Positions 5,001 to 7,119 of a stretch of DNA of 7,119 nucleotides are shown one piece after another. The stretch comes from Ruminococcus sp. (GTDB taxonomy: Bacteria; Bacillota; Clostridia; Oscillospirales; Acutalibacteraceae). The stretch is from positions 1 to 7,119 of the forward strand of contig JAMPAE010000073.1 of the NCBI GenBank assembly GCA_023667385.1. Reading direction: 5' to 3'. Numbering within the stretch: position 1 is the stretch's first letter; every line of letters starts with the position of its first letter. The notes under the pieces were generated by a model, which was not told the origin of the DNA, did no database searches, and saw only the letters and a list, made by a program, of their open reading frames with translations. The position numbers and the translations under genes are program-made.

Positions 5001-7119
5001 TTGAGTGTTAAAGTTTCAATTATTATGGCAGTCGGCAACGATATGCAGAATTTGAAAAGTGCGCTTGATTCAATAAAAAGTCAGAGCTTTAAGGATATAG
5101 AAGTAATCATGATTGACGCAGCATCAAATGATGGTTCTCAGTCAATCATGAAAGGCTATTGCGCCGATAAGCGTTTCAGCTATCAGCGCATCGAGTCAAA
5201 CAGCATCTCAAATGCACGCAACCTTGCAATGGAAAAGGCAAAAGGAAAATATCTTGCTTTCGGTGATGCCAGTGTTATTTTTTCCAAGCGCCTGATTGAG
5301 GGTATGTATGAATGTGCGGAAAGGGAGGACGCTCAGCTTTGCGTTGCTCCGATGGCAAGCTCAGATGTATATGGCAAGCATGAATTTAAAAGCACAGGCA
5401 TCCTTTCAAGAAGAAAAAAAACCAATAAGTTTGACACTGACTTGATTTGGAACCCTGCCGTCACAAACAAATTGTTTTTGAAAAGCAAGGTTGAACAGCT
5501 TGATTTGAAGTTTAACGCCTTCGGAAAGGCGAGGGAAGCAGCTTTTTCTCTGCCGTTTGCTTTTGAAAGCGATGTGATTGTGTGTTCGTCAAAGGGTGCG
5601 GCAAGCTATATAATTCCCGTTAAAAATGGCGGTGTTGCTCAGTTCCCAATTCAGCATTACCTTGACGCCTATGATGTTATCATTGAAAAGGCAGAGCTTT
5701 CTTTCAGCAAATCAATTGCAGAAAGTGTGACAGATTTTGACCGCAAGGAACTTGAAAAAATTAAGGTTTGCTATATTGACCAGGTATTTCTCAAGGAAAT
5801 CACGGTTCTGCTTTACAGCTATTACCGTCATTTTTGGTCGCTTGAAGATGCGCTGATTAAGGAATATACTGCCATAATCAATTCGCTCATCGGGAAGCTT
5901 TCAAGCAGAGGAAAGAAAACGCTTTTGTCAATGAACAAGGATATTTTCTATGACGGCCGTTTGATTGATAATAAAGCGGAAATGGCGAAAAATCCAAAGG
6001 TTACGGTTTGCATCGGTAAAAGTGAAAAGCGTGGGCATTTGCATGAAAAACGCCTGTTCATTCAGGTTTCATCAATTTTCAATCAAACCATGCCCGGCTT
6101 CAAGCTGTTTGTTGATGAGCGGCTTCGTGAAATTTTTCCGAAGGAATGGCTTGATTTCCCGAATGTTGAATTCGTTCAGGCTCATTCGCTTGGCGAATTT
6201 AAGGATTTGGCGCTTGAAAAGTGCGGAACCGATTACATTATGTATCAGGATGGTTTTGCAAGGCTAAACCCGAAGATACTCATGCGTCACTACATGGCAC
6301 TTGCCGGCAGGGAAAAATATGGCTTTACAACGTCACCGCTCACGCAGTTTGACGGCAACCGCACAAAGGAATATTCATTTTCTGATTTGTCATTCTATTC
6401 AGACATGAAAGTGACCCGTGCATCGGAAAGCAGTAACACCTTTGTGCTTGATTTGTTCTTCTGCAACAAGCTTTTCAGAACAGATCATCTTAACGGAATC
6501 CATTTCACTTTTTCGGATAACCCTGTTATTGATATGTATAAGCTTTATGAGCATTCACGCTTCAAGAAGCTGCTGCACAGGGGCTCATATTTGCCATATA
6601 ACGAGGAAGAAGCGCTTGCACTGCTGAAAGCAGAGCAGAACTATCTGCCGATGCAGTGCAGAATTATATATAAAAAATATAAGTCTGTTTATCGCAAAAG
6701 GGTAACCCACAAAAAGCACATCCACAAGTTTGTGAAGTTTGCCAAAATGGTGAAGCGTTTCATTGTCGGCATTATTGAAAAGCTGCTCGTTTTCGTTTTC
6801 AGCCATATGCGAATTAAGAATCGTGCATTTTTCTATACGATACGCAGCAACGGAAAGCTGCTTGAAAACAGCAGATTTGTTTATGACGGATGCAAGTGCA
6901 GCAAGGTTGTGTTTGCAAAAATGCTTCCGCACTCGTTTGTTGATGCCTGCAAGGTGAAAATGTATATGCTGACAAGCAAGGTCATCGTGACCGATGATTA
7001 TTTGAAATATCTCAGGTCTGTTCGGCTGCGTGACGGGCAGAAAGTGATTCAGATTTGGCACGCAAGCGGTGCGTTCAAGCGCTTTGGGCTTGATGCTCCG
7101 TCAAGGCTGACAAGAATTG
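5001..7119 (+). CDS. multidomain glycosyltransferase / CDP-glycerol glycerophosphotransferase (teichoic-acid-type polymerase), 3' end outside the window
   Basis: Starts at TTG 5001 and stays open to the right edge: 706 codons plus one base. The first module (about 4-200) is GT2-like: VSIIMAVGN (5-13), IDAASNDGS (38-46) in place of VDDGSxDGS, and SNARNLAMEKAKGKYLAFGD (70-89). The usual DxD is reduced to D89-A-S. A second, weaker GT-A-like module (about 333-470) has VTVCIG, a SIFNQTMPGFKLFVDE stretch (358-373) and YIMYQDGF (412-419), again without DxD. A basic amphipathic stretch (about 570-606) may touch the membrane. From about 607 begins a TagB/TagF-like domain: NRAFF, NSRFVYDG (623-630), VIVTDDYLKYL (661-671) and IQIWHASGAFKRFG (683-696). 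His687 matches the WHG histidine of glycerophosphotransferases. Such enzymes add glycerol-phosphate units to wall or surface polymers at the cytoplasmic membrane face. The sugar and acceptor are unknown. Sure of the class, not of the exact product. Confidence 0.85.
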   Translation, partial: MSVKVSIIMAVGNDMQNLKSALDSIKSQSFKDIEVIMIDAASNDGSQSIMKGYCADKRFSYQRIESNSISNARNLAMEKAKGKYLAFGDASVIFSKRLIEGMYECAEREDAQLCVAPMASSDVYGKHEFKSTGILSRRKKTNKFDTDLIWNPAVTNKLFLKSKVEQLDLKFNAFGKAREAAFSLPFAFESDVIVCSSKGAASYIIPVKNGGVAQFPIQHYLDAYDVIIEKAELSFSKSIAESVTDFDRKELEKIKVCYIDQVFLKEITVLLYSYYRHFWSLEDALIKEYTAIINSLIGKLSSRGKKTLLSMNKDIFYDGRLIDNKAEMAKNPKVTVCIGKSEKRGHLHEKRLFIQVSSIFNQTMPGFKLFVDERLREIFPKEWLDFPNVEFVQAHSLGEFKDLALEKCGTDYIMYQDGFARLNPKILMRHYMALAGREKYGFTTSPLTQFDGNRTKEYSFSDLSFYSDMKVTRASESSNTFVLDLFFCNKLFRTDHLNGIHFTFSDNPVIDMYKLYEHSRFKKLLHRGSYLPYNEEEALALLKAEQNYLPMQCRIIYKKYKSVYRKRVTHKKHIHKFVKFAKMVKRFIVGIIEKLLVFVFSHMRIKNRAFFYTIRSNGKLLENSRFVYDGCKCSKVVFAKMLPHSFVDACKVKMYMLTSKVIVTDDYLKYLRSVRLRDGQKVIQIWHASGAFKRFGLDAPSRLTRI

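Noticed and set aside
6585..7061. 158-codon open frame on the - strand
   Set aside because: It lies wholly inside the + strand polymerase, whose domain motifs (NSRFVYDG, WHASGAFKRFG) are read there, and its translation resembles no family. Other antisense frames over ftsE, ftsX and the hydrolase were discarded for the same reason.
1..7119. CRISPR array, tRNA/rRNA, insertion sequence or attachment site
   Set aside because: No regularly spaced repeats, cloverleaf-like sequence, transposase motifs or terminal repeats were seen; the window is compact protein-coding chromosome.

Overview
The window reads as chromosomal DNA from a low-to-mid GC member of the Firmicutes, most likely a Clostridia/Ruminococcus-like gut-type bacterium. 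This is inferred from the gene order (CdaR/PucR-type regulator, ftsE, ftsX, M23 hydrolase, S41-family protein), the AGGAGG-type ribosome binding sites, the GTG and TTG starts, and the teichoic-acid-type polymerase. No species can be assigned from the sequence alone. Every supported gene lies on the + strand, and there are no gene-free stretches longer than about 140 bases.

Layout: 1-303 is the end of a CdaR/PucR-like regulator with its helix-turn-helix. 304-434 is a spacer with an imperfect 11-base inverted repeat and a weak -10-like box. 435-2225 encodes FtsE and FtsX, separated by only 3 bases. 2266-3648 (GTG start) encodes a secreted coiled-coil M23 (LytM) murein hydrolase with a complete set of zinc and catalytic residues. 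3649-3786 holds a 9-bp hairpin and a 14-codon leader ORF with a strong ribosome binding site. The leader's stop overlaps the start of the next gene as ATGA. 3787-4971 encodes a membrane-anchored PDZ/S41 (Ctp-family) protein. From 5001 (TTG start) to the window edge runs a large multidomain protein: two GT-A-like glycosyltransferase modules followed by the start of a CDP-glycerol glycerophosphotransferase (TagF-like) domain.

How they fit together: FtsEX is a membrane ABC complex that, in characterised bacteria, activates a coiled-coil peptidoglycan hydrolase outside the membrane. The third gene is the natural candidate for that hydrolase here. The last gene probably acts in wall or surface polymer synthesis, so the segment looks like an envelope-remodelling cluster.

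The most striking observation concerns the S41-family protein. It keeps the fold landmarks (membrane anchor, PDZ, GIAPD motif) but has lost all three residues of the Ser-Lys-Gln catalytic apparatus (to Ala301, Ile326, Arg330) and the usual NNPGG loop, while the reading frame stays open over its full length. It is best read as a pseudoprotease, possibly a PDZ adaptor or regulator for the neighbouring FtsEX-hydrolase system. Its translation may be coupled to the 14-codon leader.
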